From an uncultured Phascolarctobacterium sp. (GTDB taxonomy: Bacteria; Bacillota; Negativicutes; Acidaminococcales; Acidaminococcaceae): DNA of 52,366 nt. A model generated the notes under the pieces. The model was not told the origin of the DNA and made no database searches. It worked only from the letters and a program-made list of their open reading frames with translations. Made by a program: the position numbers and the translations under genes. Shown here in pieces: positions 16,284-24,571 of this stretch. Position 1 is the stretch's first letter; each line of letters opens with the position of its first letter. The stretch spans positions 1 through 52,366 of the forward strand of contig UQLS01000013.1 in NCBI GenBank assembly GCA_900541915.1, given 5' to 3'.

Positions 16284-16296
16284 GTTATAAGATTTA
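16284..16296. repeat. right 13-bp direct repeat flanking IS30 element
   Basis: Second copy of GTTATAAGATTTA, in the same orientation as 15068-15080. Removing one copy plus the element would restore a continuous AT-rich gap of about 90 bases between the ATPase operon and the recombinase. Confidence 0.7.
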
Positions 16297-16367
16297 ATAA
16301 CAACTACCTACTATGTAGCTTGAGCAATTTTATGCTGTTATCAAAAAAATTTAAGGGGGATTTTTGT

Positions 16368-18014
16368 GTGAAAAAATGTTGTTTGTATTTAAGAGTTTCC
16401 ACAGGAAATCAAGTGGAAGGATTTTCATTGCAAGCCCAGGAGACCAGGCTCAGAGCGTACGCAACAGCAATGGATTTTGAAATTATTGATGTGTTTGTTG
16501 ATGCTGGCGCATCGGGTAAAAATATTGCCGGCAGAAATGAGTTTAAGAGAATGATTAATAAAATAAAGTCTGAAACAAATTATATTGATTATGTCTTAGT
16601 TTTTAAACTTTCACGATTTGGACGAAATGCTGCAGATGTGCTTGGCACTTTACAGATAATGCAGGATTTTGGCGTTGAGTTAATCTGCGTAGACGATGGT
16701 ATCGACAGCTCTAAAGACGCAGGAAAATTAATGATATCGGTTTTGTCATCGGTGGCTGAAATCGAAAGAGAAAATATACGCAGTCAAACTATGGCTGGAA
16801 GGGTTCAAAAAGCGAGCAATGGTCTTTGGAACGGCGGGACGGTTCCTTATGGTTATATTCAAAGTAACGGAAAGTTGATCGTTGATGAGGATGCTGCTAA
16901 AGTTGTAAAAATAATTTATGATCGCTATGTTAATACCCATGATGGGGCATTAAGTATAGCAAAATATTTGAATGATAACGGCTTTGTTAAACCGGCAGAA
17001 AGATTTAAAATCTTGCGATTTACAGGTTACTTTGTCCGTGATATTCTTGCTAATCCGATATATGCTGGTAAAATAGCTTATTGCAGGACCAAGCAGGATA
17101 AGGTGAAAGGTTCGAGAAATAAGTATGTCAGGAAAAACAATAAAGATTTTTATTTGTTTGAAGGACAACATGAAGCTATCGTTTCTGAAGAATTATGGAA
17201 TGCTGCTAGTGAGAAGCTGAAAGCTAATGCTAATAGCAGAGAGAAAAAGTATGGTTTAAAGCATGTAAATATTTTAACAGGCCTTTTAAAATGTCCGTGC
17301 TGTGGAAGCAATTTGTACGGTAACGTTAGAAAACCTGGTGGTAAAGATAGGAAGTTGAGGTTTTATTATTATTGCAAAAATTTGCCAAATAGGACTGGGC
17401 ATTTATGTTCTTTTAGATGTAATATTCCTCAAGAAGAATTAAATAGTGTAATTGAAAATATAATTATGGAATTAGTTGCCAAAGATTTTTTTGCTAATGC
17501 ATTAAAAAAGCAGTTGTTGATTGATGTAAGTACTTCTGAAGAAGAAAGTCTTTTGGCTAAAAAGAATAAAGAATTAACAACTGTTTTAAACGTCAAAAAA
17601 CGATTAGCTCTGCAAATGGACAGCATAGATCCTGCTGATAAATATTATCAAGAAAAAATTAAAGATTTACAGCACCGTTACGATCAGCAATATGTTAAAA
17701 TAGAAAATATACAGAAAGAAATTGACAATTTAGAATTAAAATTACAGTCGATAAAAGAAGGTAGGCTTACTCAGAAAAATATAGCTGGCCTCTTAATGTC
17801 ATTCAAGGATGTTTACCACATAGCATCTGATCTGGAAAAAAAGGAATTATTAAAGACTTTTTTAGACAGAATAGAGCTCTTTCCGGAAAAGAGGCAGGAT
17901 GGGAATTGGATTAAAAAGTTGATATTTAAGTTTCCGATACCTGTGAATAAAGAAAAATATTCCTTGGAATATGATATGAACGTTGAGACGGTAGTTTGGT
18001 TAAGTAAAGAATAA
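16368..18014 (+). CDS. large serine recombinase
   Basis: A 548-residue site-specific recombinase. GTG 16368 is chosen because AAGGGGGA lies seven bases upstream. The catalytic domain has Ser11 in LYLRVST and the core FKLSRFGRNAADV; the recombinase domain (about 165-275) includes NGGTVPYGYI and DILANPIYAGKIAY; the zinc-ribbon domain begins near 308 (CPCCGSNLYGN ... YYYCKN ... C); a long coiled coil spans about 390-475. Length and domains match integrases of phages and integrative elements (TndX/phiC31 group). It probably mobilised the surrounding region; attachment sites were not identified. Confidence 0.94.
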   Translation: MKKCCLYLRVSTGNQVEGFSLQAQETRLRAYATAMDFEIIDVFVDAGASGKNIAGRNEFKRMINKIKSETNYIDYVLVFKLSRFGRNAADVLGTLQIMQDFGVELICVDDGIDSSKDAGKLMISVLSSVAEIERENIRSQTMAGRVQKASNGLWNGGTVPYGYIQSNGKLIVDEDAAKVVKIIYDRYVNTHDGALSIAKYLNDNGFVKPAERFKILRFTGYFVRDILANPIYAGKIAYCRTKQDKVKGSRNKYVRKNNKDFYLFEGQHEAIVSEELWNAASEKLKANANSREKKYGLKHVNILTGLLKCPCCGSNLYGNVRKPGGKDRKLRFYYYCKNLPNRTGHLCSFRCNIPQEELNSVIENIIMELVAKDFFANALKKQLLIDVSTSEEESLLAKKNKELTTVLNVKKRLALQMDSIDPADKYYQEKIKDLQHRYDQQYVKIENIQKEIDNLELKLQSIKEGRLTQKNIAGLLMSFKDVYHIASDLEKKELLKTFLDRIELFPEKRQDGNWIKKLIFKFPIPVNKEKYSLEYDMNVETVVWLSKE

Positions 18015-18039
18015 ATAGTAGGTTTGTGGGTGTATTATT

Positions 18040-18936
18040 ATGGGATTGCCAAAATATTATGAATTATATAAACCTTTTTTGAAAGCTCTTAGTGATGAGA
18101 AAGTTCATACTTTAAAAGAGATAAAAGATTATATAACGAAGCTTTTAAATTTAAATGAAGAATTGCTTATGGAAAGGTTGCCAAGTGGTAAGCAAACAAT
18201 TTATGACAATAGAATTGGTTGGGCAAGAACTTATTTAAAGAAAGCTGGCTTAATAAGTTCACCTCAGCGTGCGCATTTACAGATAACTGTAGAAGGACAG
18301 GCTTTATTAGCAAGTGGAGTAAATATAACAGATAGATTGTTGGCTGAAAGATATTCTGAGTTTGCTGATTTTATTATAGGTGGTAAAAAAATAGCCAAAC
18401 AGAAAGACAATATTGAAGAAACTGCCTTAGAAACACCTCAAGAAACTCTAGAGCGAGTTTTTAAAAATATTAACAAACAGTTAGCAGATGATCTATTAAC
18501 GGAAATCATGAATCAGTCAGCAACTTTTTTTGAAAACATAGTTGTTGATTTAATGCAATTAATGGGATATGGTGACGGATTTGTTACAAAGGCAAGTAGA
18601 GATGATGGAATAGATGGCGTTATTAATGAAGATAAACTTGGCTTTAATCTAATTTATATTCAAGCAAAACGTTGGAATCCTAATACAACTATTGGAAAGC
18701 CTGAAATTCAAAAATTTGCTGGTGCCATGATGGGACCTCCTAAAATTGAAAAAGGTTTATTTATAACAACAGCAAAATATTCGCAAGGGGCAAAAGAGTT
18801 TGCTAATGCGCAACATATTATATTAGTTGATGGACAAAAGCTCACAGAGTTGATGATTGAATATGGTTTAGGAGTTTCTGTTCAAAATATATATAAAATT
18901 AAGCGTATTGATAGTGATTATTTTTCTGAAAGTTAA
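18040..18936 (+). CDS. mrr: Mrr-type restriction endonuclease
   Basis: A 298-residue protein of the Mrr family. The N-terminal 100 residues form the Mrr_N winged-helix DNA-binding part (YYELYKPFLKALSDEKVHTLKEI). The C-terminal catalytic part carries the PD-(D/E)xK-type pattern DDGIDG (Asp192) followed by IQAKR (Gln208, Lys210). Family members cut modified DNA as type IV restriction enzymes. The start ATG 18040 has only a weak purine-rich site (GTGGGTG). It is 25 bases after the recombinase and before a DEDDh exonuclease. No partner methylase is present, as expected for type IV. Confidence 0.9.
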   Translation: MGLPKYYELYKPFLKALSDEKVHTLKEIKDYITKLLNLNEELLMERLPSGKQTIYDNRIGWARTYLKKAGLISSPQRAHLQITVEGQALLASGVNITDRLLAERYSEFADFIIGGKKIAKQKDNIEETALETPQETLERVFKNINKQLADDLLTEIMNQSATFFENIVVDLMQLMGYGDGFVTKASRDDGIDGVINEDKLGFNLIYIQAKRWNPNTTIGKPEIQKFAGAMMGPPKIEKGLFITTAKYSQGAKEFANAQHIILVDGQKLTELMIEYGLGVSVQNIYKIKRIDSDYFSES

Positions 18937-18963
18937 TTTGCAGATTCTTAAGAAGGTCTTTTT

Positions 18964-19569
18964 ATGAAAAATTTTTTAATAGTTGATTTTGAGTTCACTA
19001 TGTATACTAAGCCAGTTGGTAGGCCTAATGGCTTTTTTTCGGAAATTATTGAAGTAGGTGCAGTAAAGCTTTCGGGAGAAGCTTTTAACTGTACTGGTAA
19101 GCTGCAAAATTTTGTTAAGCCGCATTTTTATCCCAAGCAGGCTAAAGAAGCAATGGATTTTTGTATGATTACTGCTAATGATATGAAAAAAGGCATAGAA
19201 TTTTCTGAGATGGTGGAAAAGCTGGCGGCTTTATATGAAGCAGGCAATACTTATTTTGTGGCGTGGGGAGATTCTGACTATGCAGTCTTGCAAAAAGGCT
19301 GTGAACGTCATAAAATATCTAATCCTGTTTTGTTTGAAGATTATCTTGATTTAGCTGAAGCATATAAGCTGTGGAAACAGGATGAAAGAACAACAGGTTT
19401 AAAGAAAGCGACAGAAGAGCAGGATGTTGATACTGCAGGATTATGGCACACGGCTTTTGATGATGCTAATAATACTGGCAAGCTGCTTGTGACTATGTTG
19501 CAAAAGGGTTGGAGTGTTGAAGACTATTTTGCCGCTAAAAATGAGCTGATTGCACAGCAGAGTAAATGA
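18964..19569 (+). CDS. DEDDh 3'-5' exonuclease family protein (KapD-like)
   Basis: A 201-residue single-domain exonuclease of the RNase T/DnaQ fold: motif I IVDFEFT (Asp8, Glu10), a motif II Asp in VAWGDSDYAVL (around 100), and motif III HTAFDDANNT with His and Asp (around 158-163). Such small proteins resemble KapD/ERI1-like exonucleases that trim RNA or DNA ends. It lies 27 bases after mrr in the same direction, so the two may form a nuclease pair, but it could equally be a resident chromosomal gene at the island edge. Confidence 0.85.
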   Translation: MKNFLIVDFEFTMYTKPVGRPNGFFSEIIEVGAVKLSGEAFNCTGKLQNFVKPHFYPKQAKEAMDFCMITANDMKKGIEFSEMVEKLAALYEAGNTYFVAWGDSDYAVLQKGCERHKISNPVLFEDYLDLAEAYKLWKQDERTTGLKKATEEQDVDTAGLWHTAFDDANNTGKLLVTMLQKGWSVEDYFAAKNELIAQQSK

Positions 19570-19650
19570 GTAATAATAGCAGTAACCTGTAATAAAGTAT
19601 ACAGATATTACATAAAATAATATAAAATTAGAATAAGTGTAAATTTTTTG

Positions 19651-19679
19651 TTGACGTCTAACTTAGACGGTGTTAAAAT
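19651..19679 (+). promoter_or_regulatory. trp operon promoter with embedded dyad operator
   Basis: TTGACG, a 17-base spacer and TAAAAT. Inside the spacer is GTCTAACTTAGAC (19656-19668), a perfect 6-bp dyad about one central base, placed where a bound repressor would block RNA polymerase. Confidence 0.75.
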
Positions 19680-19686
19680 TTGCTCA

Positions 19687-19967
19687 ATTCAATAATTAAA
19701 CCGTTGAGGCGGAGATAACGGCTAATATGCCTTTACAGAGAGCCTGCGTTGCTGAGAGTCAGGTAAGAAACAGTTTGTCAAATGGACCGCTGAGGGTGCA
19801 GTCAAATGCGCGTGGGCGCAGAGTATTCTGCAACGTGTGGGCATACGTTAGTTGCCGGGGATATGCTGGTATCCTGACAAGTGTACGGCGTCGTGGCCGT
19901 AAATCAAGGTGGCACCGCGGATAAATCTATTCGTCCTTGACAGAAGATTTCTGTCAGGGATTTTTTT
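19687..19967 (+). promoter_or_regulatory. T-box riboswitch, tRNA-Trp specific
   Basis: The conserved T-box sequence AAGGTGGCACCGCGG is at 19906-19920; its TGGC pairs with a tRNA ending GCCA, consistent with the G discriminator of tRNA-Trp. The specifier codon TGG lies at 19783-19785 (AAATGGACCGCTGAG), on the 3' side of Stem I. A terminator follows at 19935-19967 (CCTTGACAG/CTGTCAGGG plus T7). Uncharged tRNA-Trp would stabilise the antiterminator and switch on the trp genes. Confidence 0.93.
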
Positions 19968-19968
19968 A

Positions 19969-20001
19969 TACTCCTTTGACAGAAGTCAGAGGAGTATTTT
20001 T
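19969..20001 (+). terminator. second terminator in the trp leader
   Basis: ACTCCTTTGAC pairs with GTCAGAGGAGT and is followed by ATTTTTG, directly after the T-box terminator. It would stop transcripts that pass the T-box unless it is weak or has its own antiterminator; no alternative pairing was found. Confidence 0.7.
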
Positions 20002-20018
20002 GTTTAGGAGGTAAAAAT

Positions 20019-20048
20019 TTGAGACTTTTGCAGCTGCCGTTTAATTGA
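20019..20048 (+). other. short frame with ribosome site, possible relic of trpE/trpG
   Basis: GGAGG at 20008-20012 is followed six bases later by TTG opening a nine-residue frame (MRLLQLPFN) that stops at 20048. It has no Trp codons, so it is not an attenuator peptide. Its place, where trpE and trpG normally start, suggests the scar of a deletion. Confidence 0.35.
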
Positions 20049-20117
20049 ACTATTAGAGAAATTTTCTAGTAAAACTTTTTGAGAAATAAATTAATTTGCA
20101 GGAATGAGGGGATTTTT

Positions 20118-21149
20118 ATGATTAAGGAAGCAATTGTAAAAATAGTGAATAAAGAAGATTTAAGCTATGACGAAGCTTACACAGTAATGAATGAGATTAT
20201 GAGCGGCAAAACGACACCGACACAGAATTCTGCATTCTTGGCAGCCTTATCTACAAAAAGCACCCGAGCAGAAACCATCAGTGAGATTGCGGGCTGTGCT
20301 GCAGCTATGCGCGATCATGCGGTGAAGCTGGAAACTGGTATGGATTTATTTGAGATTGTCGGTACAGGCGGAGATAATTCTCAAAGCTTTAATATTTCTA
20401 CTACATCAGCGCTTGTTGCTGCAGCAGGTGGCATGAAGGTTGCCAAGCATGGTAATCGCGCAGCTTCATCAAAATGCGGGACAGCAGATTGTTTGGAGGC
20501 TTTAGGCGTAAATATTGAGCAAAGTCCTGACAGATGTATTGAATTGTTAAATGAAGTAGGGATGTGTTTTTTCTTTGCCCAGAAGTATCATACCTCAATG
20601 AAATATGTAGGTGCTATCCGTAAAGAATTGGGATTCCGAACAGTGTTTAATATTCTGGGGCCGCTGACTAATCCGGGTAGTCCTAAAATGCAGCTTTTAG
20701 GTGTTTACGATGAATATTTGGTAGAGCCTTTAGCGCAGGTACTGATTAATCTTGGTATACGCCGCGGCATGGTGGTATATGGCCAGGATAAATTGGACGA
20801 GATTTCTTTAAGCGCGCCGACTACGGTTTGCGAATTTAAAGATGGCTGGTTTAAATCTTATACAATAAAGCCGGAAGACTTTGGCTTTAACAGCTGCAGT
20901 AAGCAGGAACTGGTAGGAGGCACGCCACAGGAGAATGCAGCTATTACACTTGCCATTTTGCAAGGCAAGGAAAAGGGCGCCAAAAGAAATACGGTGTTGT
21001 TTAATGCAGGAGCAGCGTTATATATCGGCAGCAAAGCTGACAGTTTTAATAATGGAGTGCAGCTTGCCGCACAGTTGATAGATTCCGGACGCGCTTTAGC
21101 AACTTTAGAGAAGTTTATTGAGGTTAGCAATAGACCGGAGGTGTGCTGA
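20118..21149 (+). CDS. trpD: anthranilate phosphoribosyltransferase
   Basis: The product (343 residues) transfers phosphoribose to anthranilate, the second committed step of tryptophan synthesis. The PRPP-binding signature is VGTGGDNSQSFNIST, with KHGNRAASSKCGTADCLEALG following. ATG 20118 is preceded by GAGGGGA; a longer upstream frame lacks a ribosome site. It is the first trp gene of this operon: trpE and trpG, which make anthranilate, are absent upstream. Confidence 0.97.
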   Translation: MIKEAIVKIVNKEDLSYDEAYTVMNEIMSGKTTPTQNSAFLAALSTKSTRAETISEIAGCAAAMRDHAVKLETGMDLFEIVGTGGDNSQSFNISTTSALVAAAGGMKVAKHGNRAASSKCGTADCLEALGVNIEQSPDRCIELLNEVGMCFFFAQKYHTSMKYVGAIRKELGFRTVFNILGPLTNPGSPKMQLLGVYDEYLVEPLAQVLINLGIRRGMVVYGQDKLDEISLSAPTTVCEFKDGWFKSYTIKPEDFGFNSCSKQELVGGTPQENAAITLAILQGKEKGAKRNTVLFNAGAALYIGSKADSFNNGVQLAAQLIDSGRALATLEKFIEVSNRPEVC

Positions 21150-21931
21150 TGAATATTCTAAACGAGATTGCTGCTTACGCTTTCAAACGAGTGCAGCAGG
21201 CAGAAAGCAAAATGTCTTTAGAAGCAGTAAAAGAGCAAGCGTTGGCATTACCAGGCAAGAAGTTTATTTTTGAATATGCTTTACGCAAACCGGAGCTGTC
21301 TTTTATCTGTGAATGTAAAAAGGCATCGCCTTCCAAAGGTATTATTGCAGATGATTTTCCTTATCTTAAAATTGCTAAAGAATATGAGCTGGCAGGAGCA
21401 GACTGCATTTCTGTATTAACAGAGCCTAAATATTTTTTAGGCAATGACAGTTATTTACAGGAGATAGCCCAAGCAGTATCGGTACCATGTTTGCGAAAGG
21501 ATTTTGTAGTTGCTCCTTATATGATTTATGAAGCAAGAGTTTTAGGTGCTGCTGCGGTCTTGCTGATTTGTTCTTTGCTTACAGAAAAGGAACTGTCGGA
21601 ATACCTGGAAATCTGTGACAGCTTAGGAATGTCTGCATTGGTAGAGGTACATAATGCAGCAGAGATAAGTATGGCGATACATGCTGGAGCAAGAATCATT
21701 GGTGTAAATAACAGAAATCTAAGTGATTTTTCGGTAGATATGGCTAACAGCAGCAGATTACGAGAGCTTGTTCCGCCTGAAATATTATTTGTTGCGGAGA
21801 GCGGAATTAAAACTGCAGCTGATGTACAAACAATGAGAGAAATAGGTGCTGATGCAGTATTGATAGGCGAGCTGCTGATGCGTGCAGAAAATCGCAGTGC
21901 GATGTTGGCAGAGCTGCGGAGGGGAAGATGA
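21149..21931 (+). CDS. trpC: indole-3-glycerol-phosphate synthase
   Basis: A 260-residue TIM-barrel enzyme that closes the indole ring from CdRP. Signature FICECKKASPSKG with catalytic Lys, then CISVLTEPKYFLG and IGVNNRNLSDF, and VAESGIK near the end. ATG 21149 shares its A with the trpD stop TGA (TGATG) and follows GGAGGTG, so translation is coupled. It is separate from trpF, as in most Firmicutes. Confidence 0.97.
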   Translation: MNILNEIAAYAFKRVQQAESKMSLEAVKEQALALPGKKFIFEYALRKPELSFICECKKASPSKGIIADDFPYLKIAKEYELAGADCISVLTEPKYFLGNDSYLQEIAQAVSVPCLRKDFVVAPYMIYEARVLGAAAVLLICSLLTEKELSEYLEICDSLGMSALVEVHNAAEISMAIHAGARIIGVNNRNLSDFSVDMANSSRLRELVPPEILFVAESGIKTAADVQTMREIGADAVLIGELLMRAENRSAMLAELRRGR

Positions 21932-22533
21932 CGAGAATTAAGCTATGCGGTTTGAAATCATTGGATGATGTTATTGCTGCTAATGCAGTGCAGCCAGATT
22001 ATATTGGCTTTGTTTTTGCGAAAACAAGCAAACGCTTTATAACGCCACAGACAGCAGAAGAACTGCGAAAAAAATTAGACCGAAAAATTACTACTGTAGG
22101 TATTTTTGTAAACGAGCCTGTTGAAATTGTTGCACAGCTGCTGAATAAAGGAATAATTGATATGGCGCAGCTGCATGGAAATGAGAGTGAAGAATATATT
22201 ACGCTTCTTAGAAAGAAGACTGATAAAAAGCTGATTAAGGCTTTTAGTGTAAATGAAGCAAAGAATTTGCAAGCCGCGTACTCCTGTTCAGCGGATTATA
22301 TACTGTTAGACTCCGGTAGCGGCGGTACAGGAAAAAGCTTTGATTGGAGTATTCTTCAAGATTTTGGCAGACCGTACTTTTTAGCAGGCGGCTTAAACAT
22401 TAATAATGTAAGCGAAGCAGTAAGCAGGTTACATCCATATGCTGTAGATGTAAGTTCTGGCGTTGAAACTGATGGCAGAAAAGATGATGTTAAAATGGCT
22501 GCGTTTATTAACTCAGTACGGAATAGAATGTGA
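21928..22533 (+). CDS. trpF: phosphoribosylanthranilate isomerase
   Basis: This 201-residue enzyme isomerises PRA to CdRP. Characteristic parts are IKLCGLKSLDDV with the catalytic Cys, DYIGFVFAKTSKRFI, AQLHGNE, DSGSGGTGKSFDW and LAGGLNINNV. The start ATG overlaps the trpC stop by four bases (ATGA). Length is normal. Confidence 0.96.
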   Translation: MTRIKLCGLKSLDDVIAANAVQPDYIGFVFAKTSKRFITPQTAEELRKKLDRKITTVGIFVNEPVEIVAQLLNKGIIDMAQLHGNESEEYITLLRKKTDKKLIKAFSVNEAKNLQAAYSCSADYILLDSGSGGTGKSFDWSILQDFGRPYFLAGGLNINNVSEAVSRLHPYAVDVSSGVETDGRKDDVKMAAFINSVRNRM

Positions 22534-22547
22534 AAGGATGCAGAAAA

Positions 22548-23738
22548 ATGACGAATAAAAAAGGCAGATTTGGTATTCATGGCGGACAATACATACCGGA
22601 AACGCTAATGAATGCTGTAACAGAATTAGAAAAAGCTTATGAATACTATAAAAATGATCCGGAATTTAAACGTGAGTTAGCAGAATTATTTAATGAATAT
22701 GCAGGCAGGCCTTCAAGATTGTATTATGCAGAAAAAATGACGAAGCAGCTTGGCGGTGCAAAGATTTATCTGAAACGAGAGGACTTAAATCATACAGGTG
22801 CTCATAAAATAAACAATGTTTTAGGGCAGGCTTTACTGGCGAAGAAAATGGGCAAGACAAGACTGATTGCTGAAACTGGGGCAGGTCAGCATGGTGTAGC
22901 GACAGCAACGGCAGCAGCGTTGATGGACATGGAATGTGTGGTTTTTATGGGTAAAGAAGATACCATTCGTCAGGCATTGAATGTATACAGGATGAAGCTG
23001 CTGGGCGCAACAGTTGTGCCGGTAAGCAGCGGTACGGCTACTTTAAAGGACGCTGTTTCAGAAGCTTTACGGGAGTGGACTACCAGAATCGAAGATACTC
23101 ATTACTGTTTAGGCTCAGTTATGGGTCCGCATCCTTTTCCTACCATCGTGCGCGATTTTCAGGCGGTAATTTCGCAGGAGATTAAAGAGCAGATACTGGC
23201 AAAAGAAAACAGATTACCTGATGCAGTTATTGCCTGTGTAGGCGGCGGTTCCAATGCTATCGGCAGTTTTTATCATTTTATTGAAGATAAAGAAGTAAGA
23301 TTGATTGGCTGTGAGGCAGCCGGCAGAGGCATTGACACCTATGAAACAGCGGCAACGGTTAACACTGGTAAGGTAGGCATTTTTCATGGGATGAAATCAT
23401 ATTTCTGTCAGGATAAGTATGGACAGATTGCTCCTGTCTACTCTATTTCTGCCGGTCTTGATTATCCTGGTGTAGGGCCTGAGCACGCCTATCTGCATGA
23501 TATTGGCAGAGCAGAATATGTACCTGTTACAGACGAAGAGGCAGTGTGTGCTTTTGAATATCTGGCTCGTACAGAAGGAATTATCCCGGCTATTGAATCA
23601 GCTCATGCAGTTGCCTACGCTATGAAACTGGCTCCGCAAATGCAAAAAGAGCAAATCATGGTTATAACATTATCCGGCAGAGGCGACAAAGATTGTGCCT
23701 CTATTGCCAGATACAGAGGAGAGAATATCAATGAGTAA
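22548..23738 (+). CDS. trpB: tryptophan synthase beta chain
   Basis: A PLP enzyme of 396 residues that joins indole and serine. FGIHGGQYIPETLM opens the protein; the PLP lysine is in NHTGAHKINN; AETGAGQHGVATA and the phosphate-binding GGGSNAIG follow. ATG 22548 is used, since GTG 22530 overlaps trpF and lacks a suitable site. It is the classical TrpB1 type that works in complex with TrpA. Confidence 0.97.
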   Translation: MTNKKGRFGIHGGQYIPETLMNAVTELEKAYEYYKNDPEFKRELAELFNEYAGRPSRLYYAEKMTKQLGGAKIYLKREDLNHTGAHKINNVLGQALLAKKMGKTRLIAETGAGQHGVATATAAALMDMECVVFMGKEDTIRQALNVYRMKLLGATVVPVSSGTATLKDAVSEALREWTTRIEDTHYCLGSVMGPHPFPTIVRDFQAVISQEIKEQILAKENRLPDAVIACVGGGSNAIGSFYHFIEDKEVRLIGCEAAGRGIDTYETAATVNTGKVGIFHGMKSYFCQDKYGQIAPVYSISAGLDYPGVGPEHAYLHDIGRAEYVPVTDEEAVCAFEYLARTEGIIPAIESAHAVAYAMKLAPQMQKEQIMVITLSGRGDKDCASIARYRGENINE

Positions 23739-24501
23739 AATACAAGATGCTTTTACTAAAGGAAAAGCTTTTATTGCTTTTATCACCTGCGGAGATCCGG
23801 ACTTGGCAACAACAGAAGCCGCAGTGTGTGCAGCTGCCGAGAATGGTGCTGATCTTATTGAACTGGGAATTCCTTTTTCTGACCCTACGGCAGAAGGAAC
23901 AGTAATACAGAATGCCAATATCAGAGCTCTAAGTGGCGGAGTAACTACTGATAAAATTTTTACTATGGTGGAGAGATTGCGTCAAAAAGTTACTATACCC
24001 ATGGTATTTATGACTTACGCTAATGTAGTTTTCTCTTACGGAGTAGAAAGGTTTATTTCTCAATGTGCTGCTATTGGTATTAACGGACTGATTTTGCCGG
24101 ATATTCCGTATGAAGAAAAAGGAGAATTTCTGCCTTTCTGCAAAGCGTATGGCGTAGAATTTATCTCTATGATTGCGCCTACTTCTGCTGATCGTATTGC
24201 CATGATTGCCAAAGAAGCGGAAGGTTTTCTTTACATAGTTTCCAGCCTTGGCGTTACCGGTACCAGAACAGAGATTACTACAGACCTGGCAGCCATGGTA
24301 AAAATAGTACGTCAAAACAGCAATGTTCCCTGTGCTATTGGTTTTGGCATTGCTACTCCGGAGCAAGCAAAGAATATGTCTGAATTGGCTGATGGTGTAA
24401 TTGTCGGTTCTGCTATTATTAAGCTGCTGGAAAAATATAGATGCCAGGCGCCTGCGTATATTGGCGAATACGTTAAGAATATGAAAGCAGCCATACTTTA
24501 A
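23731..24501 (+). CDS. trpA: tryptophan synthase alpha chain
   Basis: A 256-residue TIM barrel that splits indole-glycerol phosphate. The catalytic Glu is in LIELGIPFSDP. The second acidic catalytic position (Asp60 in Salmonella, in ADGP) reads AEGT here, Glu in place of Asp; similar variants are familiar in Firmicutes TrpA, so activity is expected. ATG 23731 follows AGAGGAGAG and overlaps trpB by eight bases. It is the last trp gene. Confidence 0.96.
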   Translation: MSKIQDAFTKGKAFIAFITCGDPDLATTEAAVCAAAENGADLIELGIPFSDPTAEGTVIQNANIRALSGGVTTDKIFTMVERLRQKVTIPMVFMTYANVVFSYGVERFISQCAAIGINGLILPDIPYEEKGEFLPFCKAYGVEFISMIAPTSADRIAMIAKEAEGFLYIVSSLGVTGTRTEITTDLAAMVKIVRQNSNVPCAIGFGIATPEQAKNMSELADGVIVGSAIIKLLEKYRCQAPAYIGEYVKNMKAAIL

Positions 24502-24571
24502 AAAGCGTTATCTTTTACAGCGGGGTAGTACTGTGTTATAATCAAAAGAAAATTTGTGAGGAAGTAATTCG

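Larger units (their letters stand above)
19570..20117 (+). other. 548-base leader region of the trp operon
   Basis: It contains a promoter, a dyad in the promoter spacer, a complete T-box, two terminators in tandem and a short frame with its own ribosome site. Nothing convincing lies between 19570 and 19640. Confidence 0.8.

Noticed and set aside
20019..20048. Trp attenuator leader peptide
   Set aside because: The short frame contains no Trp codon and lies after both terminators.
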